Notes: generated from the sequence alone by a model not told the origin. Positions 10,811-18,836 are shown, numbered from the stretch's first letter. The stretch: 64,000 nt of DNA from an uncultured Parvularculaceae bacterium (GCA_947259375.1 CAMYLZ010000025.1:124001-188000); one strand, 5' to 3'. Program-made: numbers and translations.

Positions 10811-12202
10811 ATGCCAACGCCGATCCTTATGCCCGCCCTGTCGCCGACCATGGAAGAGGGCACGCTCGCCAAGTGGAATGTGAAGGAGGGCGAGACCGTC
10901 TCCTCCGGCGACGTCATTGCGGAAATCGAAACGGACAAGGCGACGATGGAAGTCGAGGCGGTGGATGAAGGCGTTATCGGCAAGATTCTCGTCGCCGAAG
11001 GTACGGAAAACGTCAAGGTAAACGATCCCATCGCGGTGCTCGTTGCCGATGGTGAAAGCGCTGATGATATCGACGTGGCGGCGCTCAATGGCGCAGCCCC
11101 GGTTGCCGCCGAAGCGCCGGATGAAGTCAAAGAGACGTCGGCGCGCGAAGAGCAAAGCGCGCCTCCGCAACCGGTGCGCGCCGCCGCAGCAGACCCGGAA
11201 CTGCCCGCCAATGTGGAGATGGTCCCGACCACGATCCGCGATGCGCTGCGCGACGCCATGGCGGAGGAAATGCGCCGCGACGGCGATGTCTTCCTGATGG
11301 GCGAGGAAGTCGCCGAATATCAGGGCGCTTATAAAGTCTCGCGCGGCCTGCTTGATGAATTCGGGCCGAAACGCGTCGTCGATACGCCGATCACTGAATA
11401 TGGCTTTGCCGGCCTCGGCGTCGGCGCGGCCTTTGCCGGTCTCAAGCCGATTGTCGAGTTTATGACCTGGAACTTCGCCATGCAGGCGATCGACCACATC
11501 ATCAACTCGGCGGCGAAAACGCGCTACATGTCCGGCGGCCAGATGGGCTCGCCCATTGTTTTCCGCGGGCCGAACGCAGCGGCGAGCCGTGTCGCCGCCC
11601 AGCACTCACAAGATTACGCCGCCTGGTATTCGAACGTGCCCGGCCTCATCGTTATTGCGCCTTATTCGGCGGCGGACGCGAAGGGCCTTTTGAAAGCGGC
11701 GATCCGCGATCCGAACCCGGTCGTCTTTTTGGAGCACGAGCTTCTCTATGGAGACACGATGGATGTGCCCGACCTCGATGATTGGGTGCTGCCCATCGGT
11801 AAGGCGAAAGTCGCCCGTGAAGGAACGGACGTCACCATCGTTTCCTATTCGCGCGGGGTGAAGTTCTCCCTCGAAGCGGCTGAAAAGCTTGAGCAGGAGG
11901 GCGTTTCTGCGGAAGTGGTTGATCTGCGCACCCTGCGCCCGCTCGACGTTGAGACGGTGCTCGCCTCGGTGCGCAAGACCAACCGCATCGTTACCGTGGA
12001 AGAGGGCTGGGCGCCTTGCGGCGTCGGCGCGGAAGTCGGCTGGCAGGTGACCCAGCACGCTTTTGACTATCTCGACGCCCCGCCGGCGCGAGTGACGCAG
12101 GAAGACGCGCCGCTTCCCTATGCGGCCAATCTCGAAGCCTTGAGCCTTCCGAATGCGGACAAAATCGTCACGGCGGTGAAAGGCGTACTGTATAAAGATT
12201 AG
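10811..12202 (+). CDS. pdhB: Pyruvate dehydrogenase E1 component, beta subunit, with N-terminal lipoyl domain
   Basis: Part of the complex that turns pyruvate into acetyl-CoA. Residues 1-75 form a lipoyl domain with acceptor Lys43 in ETDKATME, followed by an Ala/Pro/Glu-rich linker and the transketolase-like E1-beta (about 137-463) with [16 protein letters not shown] and the [17 protein letters not shown] motifs. An E1-beta carrying its own lipoyl domain is characteristic of alphaproteobacteria. Chosen start: ATG 10811, where the lipoyl domain begins (GGAAAGATGAG upstream); a longer frame to 10739 is unconserved. The expected E1-alpha gene (pdhA) immediately upstream is absent; the neighbour there is a divergent oxygenase. 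Confidence 0.96.
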   Translation: MPTPILMPALSPTMEEGTLAKWNVKEGETVSSGDVIAEIETDKATMEVEAVDEGVIGKILVAEGTENVKVNDPIAVLVADGESADDIDVAALNGAAPVAAEAPDEVKETSAREEQSAPPQPVRAAAADPELPANVEMVPTTIRDALRDAMAEEMRRDGDVFLMGEEVAEYQGAYKVSRGLLDEFGPKRVVDTPITEYGFAGLGVGAAFAGLKPIVEFMTWNFAMQAIDHIINSAAKTRYMSGGQMGSPIVFRGPNAAASRVAAQHSQDYAAWYSNVPGLIVIAPYSAADAKGLLKAAIRDPNPVVFLEHELLYGDTMDVPDLDDWVLPIGKAKVAREGTDVTIVSYSRGVKFSLEAAEKLEQEGVSAEVVDLRTLRPLDVETVLASVRKTNRIVTVEEGWAPCGVGAEVGWQVTQHAFDYLDAPPARVTQEDAPLPYAANLEALSLPNADKIVTAVKGVLYKD

Positions 12203-12269
12203 CGGGCTGACCGGACAGCGGCGCTCTGAGTTATTTCAAACGAGACGGGGAAACAGGAAAGGGAGTAAA

Positions 12270-12707
12270 ATGCGCATTATCTCGATTATCGCTGCGTTTC
12301 TGGTTTCGTTGAGTCCTGCTTTCGCTGAAGCGGGCGGCGACGCTGACAAATCCGCGATCAAGGCGGCTGTGATGGATTATTTTCACGGTCAGGGCGAGGC
12401 GAGCGAAGAGCGGTTGTTCCGGGCGTTCGCCGCCGAACACGCTAGCATGGTCGGCGTTGTAAAAAACGACGACGGGGCTGAAATAATCCGTTCCTGGAAA
12501 GATATGGGTCAGGTGCTTTCCAATTGGGCGGCAAATGAAAACCCGCCGGGCGGCGATCGCGACGGGGAAATCCTCGACATGCATGTAGTCGACGGGCGGA
12601 TCGCCACTGTGCTGTTTCGTTCGACCGACCGTTTTTACGATGCGCTGACCCTGGCCAAGGTCGATGGCGAGTGGAAGATCATCGCAAAGGCGTTTGTGCT
12701 GCAATAA
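12270..12707 (+). CDS. Secreted lumazine-binding/NTF2-like protein
   Basis: A 145-aa protein with a signal peptide (about 1-20, ending SPAFA) and an NTF2-like cone fold of the putative lumazine-binding type: helix SAIKAAVMDYFHGQ, then LFRAFAAEHASMVGV, and the C-terminal strand WKIIAKAFVLQ. These domains are versatile small-molecule pockets, so no substrate can be assigned. GGGAG precedes the ATG by 6 nt. It sits between pdhB and pdhC, with one base before the GFA gene, so it is probably co-transcribed with them. Confidence 0.75.
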   Translation: MRIISIIAAFLVSLSPAFAEAGGDADKSAIKAAVMDYFHGQGEASEERLFRAFAAEHASMVGVVKNDDGAEIIRSWKDMGQVLSNWAANENPPGGDRDGEILDMHVVDGRIATVLFRSTDRFYDALTLAKVDGEWKIIAKAFVLQ

Positions 12708-12708
12708 A

Positions 12709-13158
12709 ATGATCTTTTCCGGCGAATGTCATTGCGGGAAGCTGAAAGCGTCTTTTCAAACGGAAAAGACGCCGCAGGCGCTTGGCGTCAGGACATGCCA
12801 GTGCGAATTCTGCCGCGCGCATGGCGCAGTCAACATTTCCGACCCTGACGGGCGCGTTACGATTGAAGCTGCGCGGGAAAACGTCGCGCGTTACAGCTTC
12901 GCCTTGCGCACGGCGGATTTCCTGATCTGCAAGCGCTGCGGCGTCTATATAGCGGCGGTGATGGGCGAGGGCGACAAGATCGTCTCGACGCTTAATGTCG
13001 CCGGTTTGCGCATGAAACCCTTTCTCGCCGTCGACGAAGCGCCGATGGAATACGGTGCGGAAACGACGGATGAGCGCATCGCCCGCCGCTATGCCAAATG
13101 GACGCCGACAATTTTCACCGACCCGGCGCTCGCCGCCTCGAATTTTGGTCCTCATTAA
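12709..13158 (+). CDS. GFA family (glutathione-dependent formaldehyde-activating-like) protein
   Basis: A 149-aa zinc-binding protein of the GFA/CENP-V fold. The metal ligands are visible: C7-H-C9, C30-x-C32-x2-C35 and C74-x2-C77 (ICKRCG). Only a minority of this family really acts on glutathione-formaldehyde adducts, so the specific activity is unknown. ATG 12709 is chosen because it begins the conserved GECHCG segment; an upstream in-frame extension lies within the preceding gene. It begins one base after the lumazine-binding-like gene and ends 12 nt before pdhC. Confidence 0.88.
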   Translation: MIFSGECHCGKLKASFQTEKTPQALGVRTCQCEFCRAHGAVNISDPDGRVTIEAARENVARYSFALRTADFLICKRCGVYIAAVMGEGDKIVSTLNVAGLRMKPFLAVDEAPMEYGAETTDERIARRYAKWTPTIFTDPALAASNFGPH

Positions 13159-13170
13159 ACGGAATATCTC

Positions 13171-14475
13171 ATGCCCACCCCAATTTTGATGCCCGCCCTG
13201 TCGCCGACCATGGAAGAGGGCACGCTTGCCAAATGGAACGTCAAGGAAGGCGACAAGGTTTCGTCCGGCGACGTCATCGCGGAAATTGAAACCGACAAGG
13301 CGACCATGGAAGTCGAGGCCGTGGACGAAGGAACGGTCGGCAAGATCATCGTCGGCGAGGGCACGGAGAATGTGAAAGTCAACGCGCCCATCGCGGTGCT
13401 GCTCGAAGACGGCGAAAGCGCCGACGATATTGATGTTGGAGCGCTCGGCGGCGGAACCAACGGCGAAGCGGCGACGACGCCGGAACCGAAACCGGCCAAT
13501 GGCGCCGCGGCGAGCCCTGTGCCTGCGCCGGTCCCGGCGACCGCTCCACAGCAGGCTGCGCCTGCGGGCGGCGATCGTATTCTTGCCTCGCCGCTGGCCC
13601 GGCGCATCGCCAAGCTCGAAGGGATTGATCTTTCCCTGCTGAAAGGCACTGGGCCCAAGGGCCGCATTGTCAAACGCGACGTTGAAAAAGCCGCGAAAGA
13701 AGGCGTTCGCGCGCCAGCGGCCGCGCCGGCGCAAATCGCGCCTGCATCGGTCGATCCGCGGCTTTACCCGGCGGACAGCTATGAGGCGGTCAAGCTTGAC
13801 GGCATGCGCAAGGTGATCGCCAAGCGCCTGACCCAGAGTTTCAACCAGGAAGTGCCGCACTTCCCGCTCAATATCGATGTCGAGCTCGACAATCTGCTGG
13901 CGGCCCGCGCCCGCATCAATGCAACCTCCCCGAAAGAGGGCGACGACGCGTTTAAATTGTCGGTAAACGACTTTATCCTCAAGGCGTCGGCGATGGCGCT
14001 CAAAAAAGTGCCGGCGGCAAATGCGACGTACACGGATGAGGCGATCCTGCTGCACAAGCACGCGGATATCGGCGTCGCCGTCGCCATCGATGGCGGTCTG
14101 ATCACGCCGATCGTCTGGAAGGCGGAGGAAAAGGGCCTCAAAACCATTTCCGCCGAAGTCAAGGACATGGCCGCGCGCGCGCGCAACAAGAAGCTGAAAC
14201 CGGAAGAATATCAGGGCGGCACATTCTCAGTGTCGAATCTCGGCATGTTCGGGATCAAATCCTTTGCGTCCATCGTCAATCAGCCGCATGGCGCGATCAT
14301 GTCCGTGGGGGCGGGCGAAGAGCGCGTCGTGGTCAAGAATGGCAAGATGGAAATCGCCACGGTGATGACGGTGACGCTCACCTGCGACCACCGGGTTGTC
14401 GACGGTGCGGTTGGCGCGCAATTCCTCGCGGCGTTCAAATCCTTCATTGAAGAACCGGCGGCGATGCTGCTTTAG
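13171..14475 (+). CDS. pdhC: Pyruvate dehydrogenase E2, dihydrolipoamide acetyltransferase
   Basis: Core of the pyruvate dehydrogenase complex; transfers acetyl groups from lipoamide to CoA. One lipoyl domain (1-75, Lys43), an Ala/Pro linker, the peripheral-subunit-binding domain (about 140-172, SPLARRIAKLEGIDLSLLKG region) and the catalytic domain with His407 and Asp411 in DHRVVDG. The first 27 residues are identical to those of pdhB. Length 434 aa is standard. A strong terminator follows; the E3 gene lpd, often next, is not in the window. Confidence 0.97.
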   Translation: MPTPILMPALSPTMEEGTLAKWNVKEGDKVSSGDVIAEIETDKATMEVEAVDEGTVGKIIVGEGTENVKVNAPIAVLLEDGESADDIDVGALGGGTNGEAATTPEPKPANGAAASPVPAPVPATAPQQAAPAGGDRILASPLARRIAKLEGIDLSLLKGTGPKGRIVKRDVEKAAKEGVRAPAAAPAQIAPASVDPRLYPADSYEAVKLDGMRKVIAKRLTQSFNQEVPHFPLNIDVELDNLLAARARINATSPKEGDDAFKLSVNDFILKASAMALKKVPAANATYTDEAILLHKHADIGVAVAIDGGLITPIVWKAEEKGLKTISAEVKDMAARARNKKLKPEEYQGGTFSVSNLGMFGIKSFASIVNQPHGAIMSVGAGEERVVVKNGKMEIATVMTVTLTCDHRVVDGAVGAQFLAAFKSFIEEPAAMLL

Positions 14476-14512
14476 GCGCTTGGCACGCCGCCCGATTGTC
14501 AACCGCAAAGCC

Positions 14513-14541
14513 GGGCGCGCCGTTATTGGCGCGCCTTTTTT
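14513..14541 (+). terminator. Intrinsic terminator after pdhC
   Basis: Perfect 8-bp stem GGCGCGCC/GGCGCGCC (14514-14521 and 14528-14535), 6-nt loop, then six T residues. It lies 38 nt after the pdhC stop and closes the pdh transcript. Confidence 0.9.
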
Positions 14542-14827
14542 GCAGGCTGGTGGATAACCCGGAAAACACCCGCGATGACAGTCCATTAAGCGGATTCAGC
14601 GGATCGCCAGTGAAATGCGCCATTACAAAATGTGATTTTAGAACGGGGAAAAATGCACTGCCGGGCCGCGACAAAGCTCTAATCGTATGCCATATGCGAA
14701 GCATCGCGAGGGCGTTGAGTTTTCTCGCGTAGGCGAGGCGAGCAGCGTTTCTCTCTCCCCCCGTGCTGTTTTCAGCCTCGCCGCCCGGGGGCGCGTAATT
14801 CCCGTCTCAGGCGAATTTCCCCCCATG
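14542..14827. other. Non-coding stretch between pdhC and rplK
   Basis: No credible reading frame, tRNA or known RNA family is visible. Two things stand out: GGTGGATAAC at 14549-14558, one mismatch from a DnaA box on the opposite strand, and a long imperfect hairpin with arms GGCGAGGC (14732-14739) and GCCTCGCC (14775-14782) and a shorter inner stem. The typical alphaproteobacterial content at this position, secE and nusG, is missing. Confidence 0.5.
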
Positions 14828-14861
14828 TTGCGCGTAAGGTGATGTAAGTTTATAACATCAC
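14828..14861 (+). promoter_or_regulatory. Candidate rplK promoter overlapped by a dyad operator
   Basis: A -35-like TTGCGC (14828-14833) is separated by 17 nt from TATAAC (14851-14856). Across the -10 lies a perfect 7-bp inverted repeat, GTGATGT (14839-14845) and ACATCAC (14855-14861), with 9 nt between arms, the size of a dimeric repressor site. The regulator is unknown. The -35 is weak, so the promoter is a prediction. Confidence 0.45.
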
Positions 14862-14932
14862 TAGAGATCGGCGGCAGCGCCGTTTCTCATGCAGAGTAGG
14901 TTGCGTAAAATCAGTATTGTTGCGTTTTTCGC

Positions 14933-14964
14933 GGGCGGTCTCGATTCCCCCATAGAGACCGCCC
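14933..14964 (+). promoter_or_regulatory. Strong hairpin in the rplK leader
   Basis: Perfect 10-bp stem GGGCGGTCTC/GAGACCGCCC (14933-14942 and 14955-14964) with a 12-nt loop, followed by GTTTCT. It looks like a weak terminator or processing site about 180 nt before rplK and could act as an attenuator. Confidence 0.5.
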
Positions 14965-15068
14965 GTTTCTATCGTGGGACGTGATTTCCCCATCAAACTG
15001 CTTGCGCAATGCGGGCGCCTGCCTTAAGAGGCGCGCTCTCGCGGGAGGTCTTCGGGCAAAGTCCTGGC

Positions 15069-15118
15069 CGGACCCGACCGCGACCCTTCAATCGGGCGGT
15101 CCTGTTAAGTCGGGTCCG
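15069..15118 (+). promoter_or_regulatory. Structured rplK leader, candidate L1-responsive site
   Basis: CGGACCCGAC (15069-15078) pairs perfectly with GTCGGGTCCG (15109-15118), enclosing a smaller ACCGC/GCGGT stem. The structure ends 26 nt before the rplK start. In E. coli ribosomal protein L1 represses its own operon by binding a leader hairpin just before rplK; the position fits, but L1 binding is inference. Confidence 0.45.
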
Positions 15119-15144
15119 CCGCAACAACCGAGAAGGTCAGTAAA

Positions 15145-15573
15145 ATGGCGAAAAAAATTGCAGGCTACCTGAAGCTTCAGGTGCCGGCTGGCGCGGCGTC
15201 TCCGTCGCCGCCGATCGGTCCAGCGCTTGGCCAGCGCGGTCTCAACATCATGGAATTCTGCAAGGCGTTCAACGCCAAGACGCAGGAAATGGAAAAGGGG
15301 ATGCCGATCCCCACGATCATCACGATCTTTTCCGACAAGTCGTTCTCTTTCGTCACCAAAACGCCGCCGGCGGCGTTTTACCTGAAGAAAGCGGCCAAGC
15401 TTCCGAAAGGCGGCGCGACGCCTGGCAAGGAAGTCGCTGGTTCGGTGACCAAAGCGCAGTGCCGCGAGATCGCGGAAGCGAAAATGGCTGACCTTAACGC
15501 CAACGACCTCGACGCCGCGACGAACATCATCATGGGTTCCGCGCGGGCGATGGGCCTGGAAGTGCAGGAGTAG
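15145..15573 (+). CDS. rplK: 50S ribosomal protein L11
   Basis: Stalk-base protein that binds the GTPase-associated region of 23S rRNA. The 142-aa sequence is complete: N-terminal domain with the Pro-rich [16 protein letters not shown] motif (about 21-36) and a C-terminal rRNA-binding domain ending [15 protein letters not shown] lies 8 nt before ATG. It heads the cluster and is 5 nt before rplA, so both are translated from one message. Confidence 0.99.
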   Translation: MAKKIAGYLKLQVPAGAASPSPPIGPALGQRGLNIMEFCKAFNAKTQEMEKGMPIPTIITIFSDKSFSFVTKTPPAAFYLKKAAKLPKGGATPGKEVAGSVTKAQCREIAEAKMADLNANDLDAATNIIMGSARAMGLEVQE

Positions 15574-15578
15574 AGACG

Positions 15579-16277
15579 ATGGCGAAAATAGGCAAAAGAA
15601 TCCGCAAGGCGCGCGAAGGCGTGGATCGTGAAAAGCTGCATACGGTTGAAGAGGCCGTCAAAGCGATCAAGGCAAACGCCAGCGCAAAGTTTGACGAGAC
15701 GATCGAGATCGCGATGAACCTCGGCGTCGATCCGCGCCATGCTGATCAGATGGTCCGCGGCGTGGTGTCATTACCGAACGGCACAGGGCGCAATGTGCGC
15801 GTCGCCGTTTTTGCAAAAGACGCCAAGGCGGAAGAAGCAAAAGAAGCGGGTGCTGACATTGTCGGCGCCGAAGATCTGATGGAAAAAATCCAGGGCGGTT
15901 TTTTCGATTTCGACCGCGTGATCGCAACGCCGGACATGATGGCGATTGTCGGCCGTCTCGGTAAGGTGCTGGGCCCGAAAGGGCTGATGCCGAACCCGAA
16001 GGTGGGCACGGTGACGCCGAATGTCGCGCAAGCCGTGAAGGATTCCAAAGGCGGCGCCGTCGAGTTCCGTGTCGAGAAAGCCGGCATCATTCATGCGGGC
16101 GTCGGCAAGGCGAGCTTTGACGACAAAGCCATCGCCGAGAATGTCCAGGCGTTCATTGATGCGGTGACCAAAGCCAAGCCGTCAGGCGCGAAAGGCGCCT
16201 ATATCAAGAAAATCGCGCTGTCCTCGACCATGGGGCCGGGCGTCAAGATCGACACTTCAGGCGCTGCGAGCGCTTAA
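15579..16277 (+). CDS. rplA: 50S ribosomal protein L1
   Basis: Forms the mobile L1 stalk that helps release E-site tRNA, and in many bacteria represses the L11 operon. 232 aa, with the conserved [19 protein letters not shown] segment near residues 127-145. In most alphaproteobacteria rplJ follows; here a terminator and three unrelated genes intervene. Confidence 0.99.
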   Translation: MAKIGKRIRKAREGVDREKLHTVEEAVKAIKANASAKFDETIEIAMNLGVDPRHADQMVRGVVSLPNGTGRNVRVAVFAKDAKAEEAKEAGADIVGAEDLMEKIQGGFFDFDRVIATPDMMAIVGRLGKVLGPKGLMPNPKVGTVTPNVAQAVKDSKGGAVEFRVEKAGIIHAGVGKASFDDKAIAENVQAFIDAVTKAKPSGAKGAYIKKIALSSTMGPGVKIDTSGAASA

Positions 16278-16302
16278 AGCGCCGACGCGATAAAGAATTA
16301 AG

Positions 16303-16331
16303 AAACGGCCCCCGAGCGGGGCCGTTTTTTT
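16303..16331 (+). terminator. Intrinsic terminator after rplA
   Basis: Stem ACGGCCCC/GGGGCCGT (16305-16312 and 16318-16325), 5-nt loop and a run of seven T residues. It ends L11-L1 transcription and isolates the copper-type block that follows. Confidence 0.92.
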
Positions 16332-16428
16332 GTGGTCGCCCCGCGTCAATAAGCCGTGGCATGAATGCTTGTGGCGATCGGGCGGGCCTGATTTAAGTCG
16401 GGCCGGAGAGGAATTCCCGGTTCGGAAA

Positions 16429-16848
16429 ATGCCGAGCAAGCTGAAGATATCGCTGTCGATGATGAAGCGCGCCTTGATCGCGCTGTTTGCGCTGGCGCAG
16501 CTTTTTCCGGCTGGCTTTGCATTCGCCAGCGACGGCGACGGCGTTTCCATTGTCATTTGCAATCCGAATGGCGCGAAAGTGCTGAGCTGGGAGGCGCTGA
16601 CCGGCGAGCCCTCGCCATATGCGTCCATCGGCGACCCGTTTGGCGATGATGGCCATGGCGATGAAGAGTGCCGCATGTGCGTCGTCGGCGGCTGCGCCGG
16701 CGTCGGCTTGCACAGCCCGGCGGCCTGTCTGCCGGGGCTGAATGGGCCCGCCGCCGATTTCACGCTTCCGCGCCAGGACATCGCCAGCAGCGCGCTCGCG
16801 ACCGGGCCGCCGATGCCGTCCCGCGCGCCGCCGGCTGCGCTGATCTGA
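16429..16848 (+). CDS. Exported Cys-rich protein, DUF2946-like
   Basis: A 139-aa protein with a signal peptide (about 1-33: basic start, MKRALIALFALAQL core, ending FAFA). The mature part has IVICNPNGAKVL, then an acidic His/Asp/Gly stretch and CRMCVVGGC, followed by a Pro/Ala-rich tail. This C-(x)n-CxxC layout resembles DUF2946 proteins, which are often found near copper genes, but the assignment is by eye. The CxxC and His residues suggest metal binding. I start at ATG 16429; a GGAGAGG at 16405 is rather far. It begins a three-gene same-strand block with the barrel protein and PCu(A)C. Confidence 0.6.
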   Translation: MPSKLKISLSMMKRALIALFALAQLFPAGFAFASDGDGVSIVICNPNGAKVLSWEALTGEPSPYASIGDPFGDDGHGDEECRMCVVGGCAGVGLHSPAACLPGLNGPAADFTLPRQDIASSALATGPPMPSRAPPAALI

Positions 16849-16920
16849 AAAGACAATCAGCAGCCGGCGTTTCTTTGCATGAAACGCCAAATGAATTCGC
16901 GCTTCATGAGGAATCAAAAC

Positions 16921-17994
16921 ATGCGCACCGCTTTAATCAGCGCGGCGGCCGCCGCCGCTTTCCTGTCGCCTGCATTTGCAGACGAAACCATCGCCAAAGA
17001 CCACGCGCCGATCGGCGTCATGGGCGACCATATGCATGAAAAGGGAGAAGTGATGTTCTCCTACCGCTTCATGCGGATGAATATGGAAGGCTCGAGGATC
17101 GGCGCGAACGCCGTTTCGCCCGATGAAATTGTGACCTCGACGCCTAATCATTTCGCCGGCGCGCCCGGCCAGCCGCCGACCTTGCGCGTCGTGCCGCTCG
17201 AAATGACGATGGACATGCACATGCTTGGCGTCATGTACGGCGTCACCGATTGGCTGACAATTATGGCCATGGGCATGGTCGCCGACAATTCGATGGACCA
17301 TGTCACTTATCAGGGCGGCATGGGGACCAATGTGCTCGGCGGGTTCACGACAAAAAGTTCCGGCTTTGGCGATACGAAAATCGGCGGGCTGGTGCGTCTA
17401 TTCGAACAGGAGGCCGGCGGCGTGCGTCACCATGCGCATTTCAATGCAGGGCTTTCCATTCCGACAGGATCGACGACCGAGCGCGACCGGATCCTGACGC
17501 CGACGGGCGCGACGCCAAGCCCGCGGCTGCCTTATCCGATGCAGCTTGGGTCCGGAACCTGGGACTTTCAGCCCGGCGCGACCTATGCGGGCGCCAGCGA
17601 CCGTTTTTCCTGGGGCGCGCAATATCTCGGAACGTTCCGTACCGGAACCAATAATGAAGGTTATGCGCTGGGCGACAAACACGAAGCGACGGCCTGGGCG
17701 CAATGGGGGCCGGCGCCGTGGGTCGCGTTTTCCGGCCGTGCGGCCTTCCGGGCGCAGGATGCGATTGACGGGATCGACGCGGAGATCGTCGCGCCGGTCC
17801 AGACTGCTGATCCGGACAATCATGGCGGCGACCGGCTCGATATTGGCGAAGGAATCAATTTCGCTGGACAGCATGGCGCTGTCAAAGGACACCGGCTGGC
17901 GGTTGAAATCCTGTTCCCGGTCTATCAGGACCTCAACGGTCCGCAGCTTGAAACCGACTGGACGCTGACGCTCGGCTGGCAAAAAGCATTTTAA
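16921..17994 (+). CDS. Met/His-rich outer-membrane barrel protein, phenol-MetA-degradation-like transporter family
   Basis: A 357-aa protein with signal peptide MRTALISAAAAAAFLSPAFA and a sequence of alternating amphipathic strands ending in Phe (LTLGWQKAF), as in outer-membrane barrels. It resembles the poorly characterised family annotated transporter or phenol MetA degradation. The first 130 mature residues are unusually rich in metal-ligand motifs: VMGDHMHEKG, RFMRMNM, LEMTMDMHMLG, MAMGMV. Such MxM and HxM patterns are typical of copper proteins, and the next gene encodes a copper chaperone. AGGA lies 8 nt before ATG 16921; earlier in-frame ATGs would spoil the signal peptide. Copper as ligand is inference. 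Confidence 0.65.
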   Translation: MRTALISAAAAAAFLSPAFADETIAKDHAPIGVMGDHMHEKGEVMFSYRFMRMNMEGSRIGANAVSPDEIVTSTPNHFAGAPGQPPTLRVVPLEMTMDMHMLGVMYGVTDWLTIMAMGMVADNSMDHVTYQGGMGTNVLGGFTTKSSGFGDTKIGGLVRLFEQEAGGVRHHAHFNAGLSIPTGSTTERDRILTPTGATPSPRLPYPMQLGSGTWDFQPGATYAGASDRFSWGAQYLGTFRTGTNNEGYALGDKHEATAWAQWGPAPWVAFSGRAAFRAQDAIDGIDAEIVAPVQTADPDNHGGDRLDIGEGINFAGQHGAVKGHRLAVEILFPVYQDLNGPQLETDWTLTLGWQKAF

Positions 17995-18006
17995 AGGAGG
18001 CGAGGC

Positions 18007-18498
18007 ATGAAACTGAAACGTACAGACTGGCGCATCCTTGCGACGATCGCGCTGACTTTTACGAGTGCGACAGCGCTCGCCCATGAATATGCGAAAGACA
18101 ATATTTTCGTCGATCATCCCTGGGCGCGCCCTGGCCGGGCCGCGAGCGTTCCGGCGGCCGTTTATTTCGATATGGTCAATCGGGGCGGCGAGGGCGACCG
18201 CCTGATCGCGGCCGGCTCGGAGCGCGCCGAGCATGTCGAAATCCATGTTTCGGAAAAGGCCGGCAATGGCCGGGTCGCGATGCGGCTGTTGAAAGACGGC
18301 ATTGCGCTGCCCGCTCATTCAACGGTGTCGCTGGAAGGCGGCTCTTACCACATCATGCTGATCGGGCTCGGGACGGCGTTAGAAGAGGGCGAAAGCTTTC
18401 CGATGACGCTGACTTTCGAAAAAGCGGGCGAGGTCGAAGTGGTGGTCAAGGTCGAAGATCGTGCGGCCCCGGCGCCCGGCGGGCATTCGCATCACTAG
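18007..18498 (+). CDS. PCu(A)C-type periplasmic copper chaperone
   Basis: A 163-aa exported protein (signal peptide about 1-25, ending ALA) of the PCu(A)C/DUF461 family, which holds Cu(I) in the periplasm and passes it to cytochrome oxidase or exporters. Copper ligands match the family pattern: His80, Met92 and H115-x-M117 (YHIML). The C-terminus GGHSHH adds further His. AGGAGG lies 6 nt before the ATG, and the gene is 12 nt after the barrel gene, so they are almost certainly one operon. Confidence 0.88.
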   Translation: MKLKRTDWRILATIALTFTSATALAHEYAKDNIFVDHPWARPGRAASVPAAVYFDMVNRGGEGDRLIAAGSERAEHVEIHVSEKAGNGRVAMRLLKDGIALPAHSTVSLEGGSYHIMLIGLGTALEEGESFPMTLTFEKAGEVEVVVKVEDRAAPAPGGHSHH

Positions 18499-18510
18499 GC
18501 AGGCTTGACG

Positions 18511-18537
18511 TTTTGGGGCGCGCCCCCTTGATTTTTG
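18511..18537 (+). terminator. Possible terminator after the copper-type block
   Basis: GGGG-CGCG-CCCC hairpin (18515-18526) followed by the T-rich tail TTGATTTTT, 16 nt after the PCu(A)C stop. The stem is short, so efficiency is uncertain. Confidence 0.45.
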
Positions 18538-18561
18538 CGGCGGAGGCGGTAAGACGCCGCC

Positions 18562-18582
18562 TTCGCTGTTTTAAACAGCGAA
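18562..18582 (+). promoter_or_regulatory. Palindrome at the head of the L10 leader
   Basis: TTCGCTGTTT (18562-18571) and AAACAGCGAA (18573-18582) form a perfect 10-bp inverted repeat around one base. On DNA this is the size of a repressor operator; as RNA the AT-rich centre leaves a tight loop. It lies just before the conserved leader core. Confidence 0.5.
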
Positions 18583-18584
18583 AC

Positions 18585-18836
18585 CTGTCCGAGACTGCGG
18601 GTGTAGGTTTCCTACTTAATCTCCCGCATAGACAGAGGGAAAAGGATCAGCCGGTCATCATGTGCCGGTCACGTCCGTTGGACCTTCTGGGGCAGGCTCC
18701 GAGCGATTATCGCGGGGAGCCTTTTTTGGTTCTCATCGTTGATCGCTCAGTTGAAGCCCCCCGTCTAGCGGCGGGGATTGTCAGGGGCCGGGCGCAGCTT
18801 GCTTCCGGCCTTGTCACGAACCGAAGGGACTGCCTC
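18585..18836 (+). promoter_or_regulatory. L10 (rplJ) leader RNA
   Basis: The segment GACTGCGGGTGTAGG (from 18592) and the later CCCGCATAGACAG form the recognisable base of the alphaproteobacterial L10 leader, to which the L10(L12)4 complex binds to repress its own operon. The conserved GGACCTTCTGG follows at 18680. The identification is by recalled family sequence and the position directly before rplJ. Confidence 0.8.
18694..18727 (+). terminator. Attenuator-like terminator inside the L10 leader
   Basis: GGCTCC (18695-18700) pairs with GGAGCC (18716-18721), an inner GCGA/TCGC stem lies between, and six T residues follow (18722-18727). It sits 109 nt before rplJ and downstream of the conserved leader core, so it could control read-through into rplJL-rpoBC. 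Confidence 0.7.

Noticed and set aside
18513-18836. Extended N-terminus for L10
   Set aside because: The bases form the L10 leader RNA and terminator; L10 starts MDRTQKAE.
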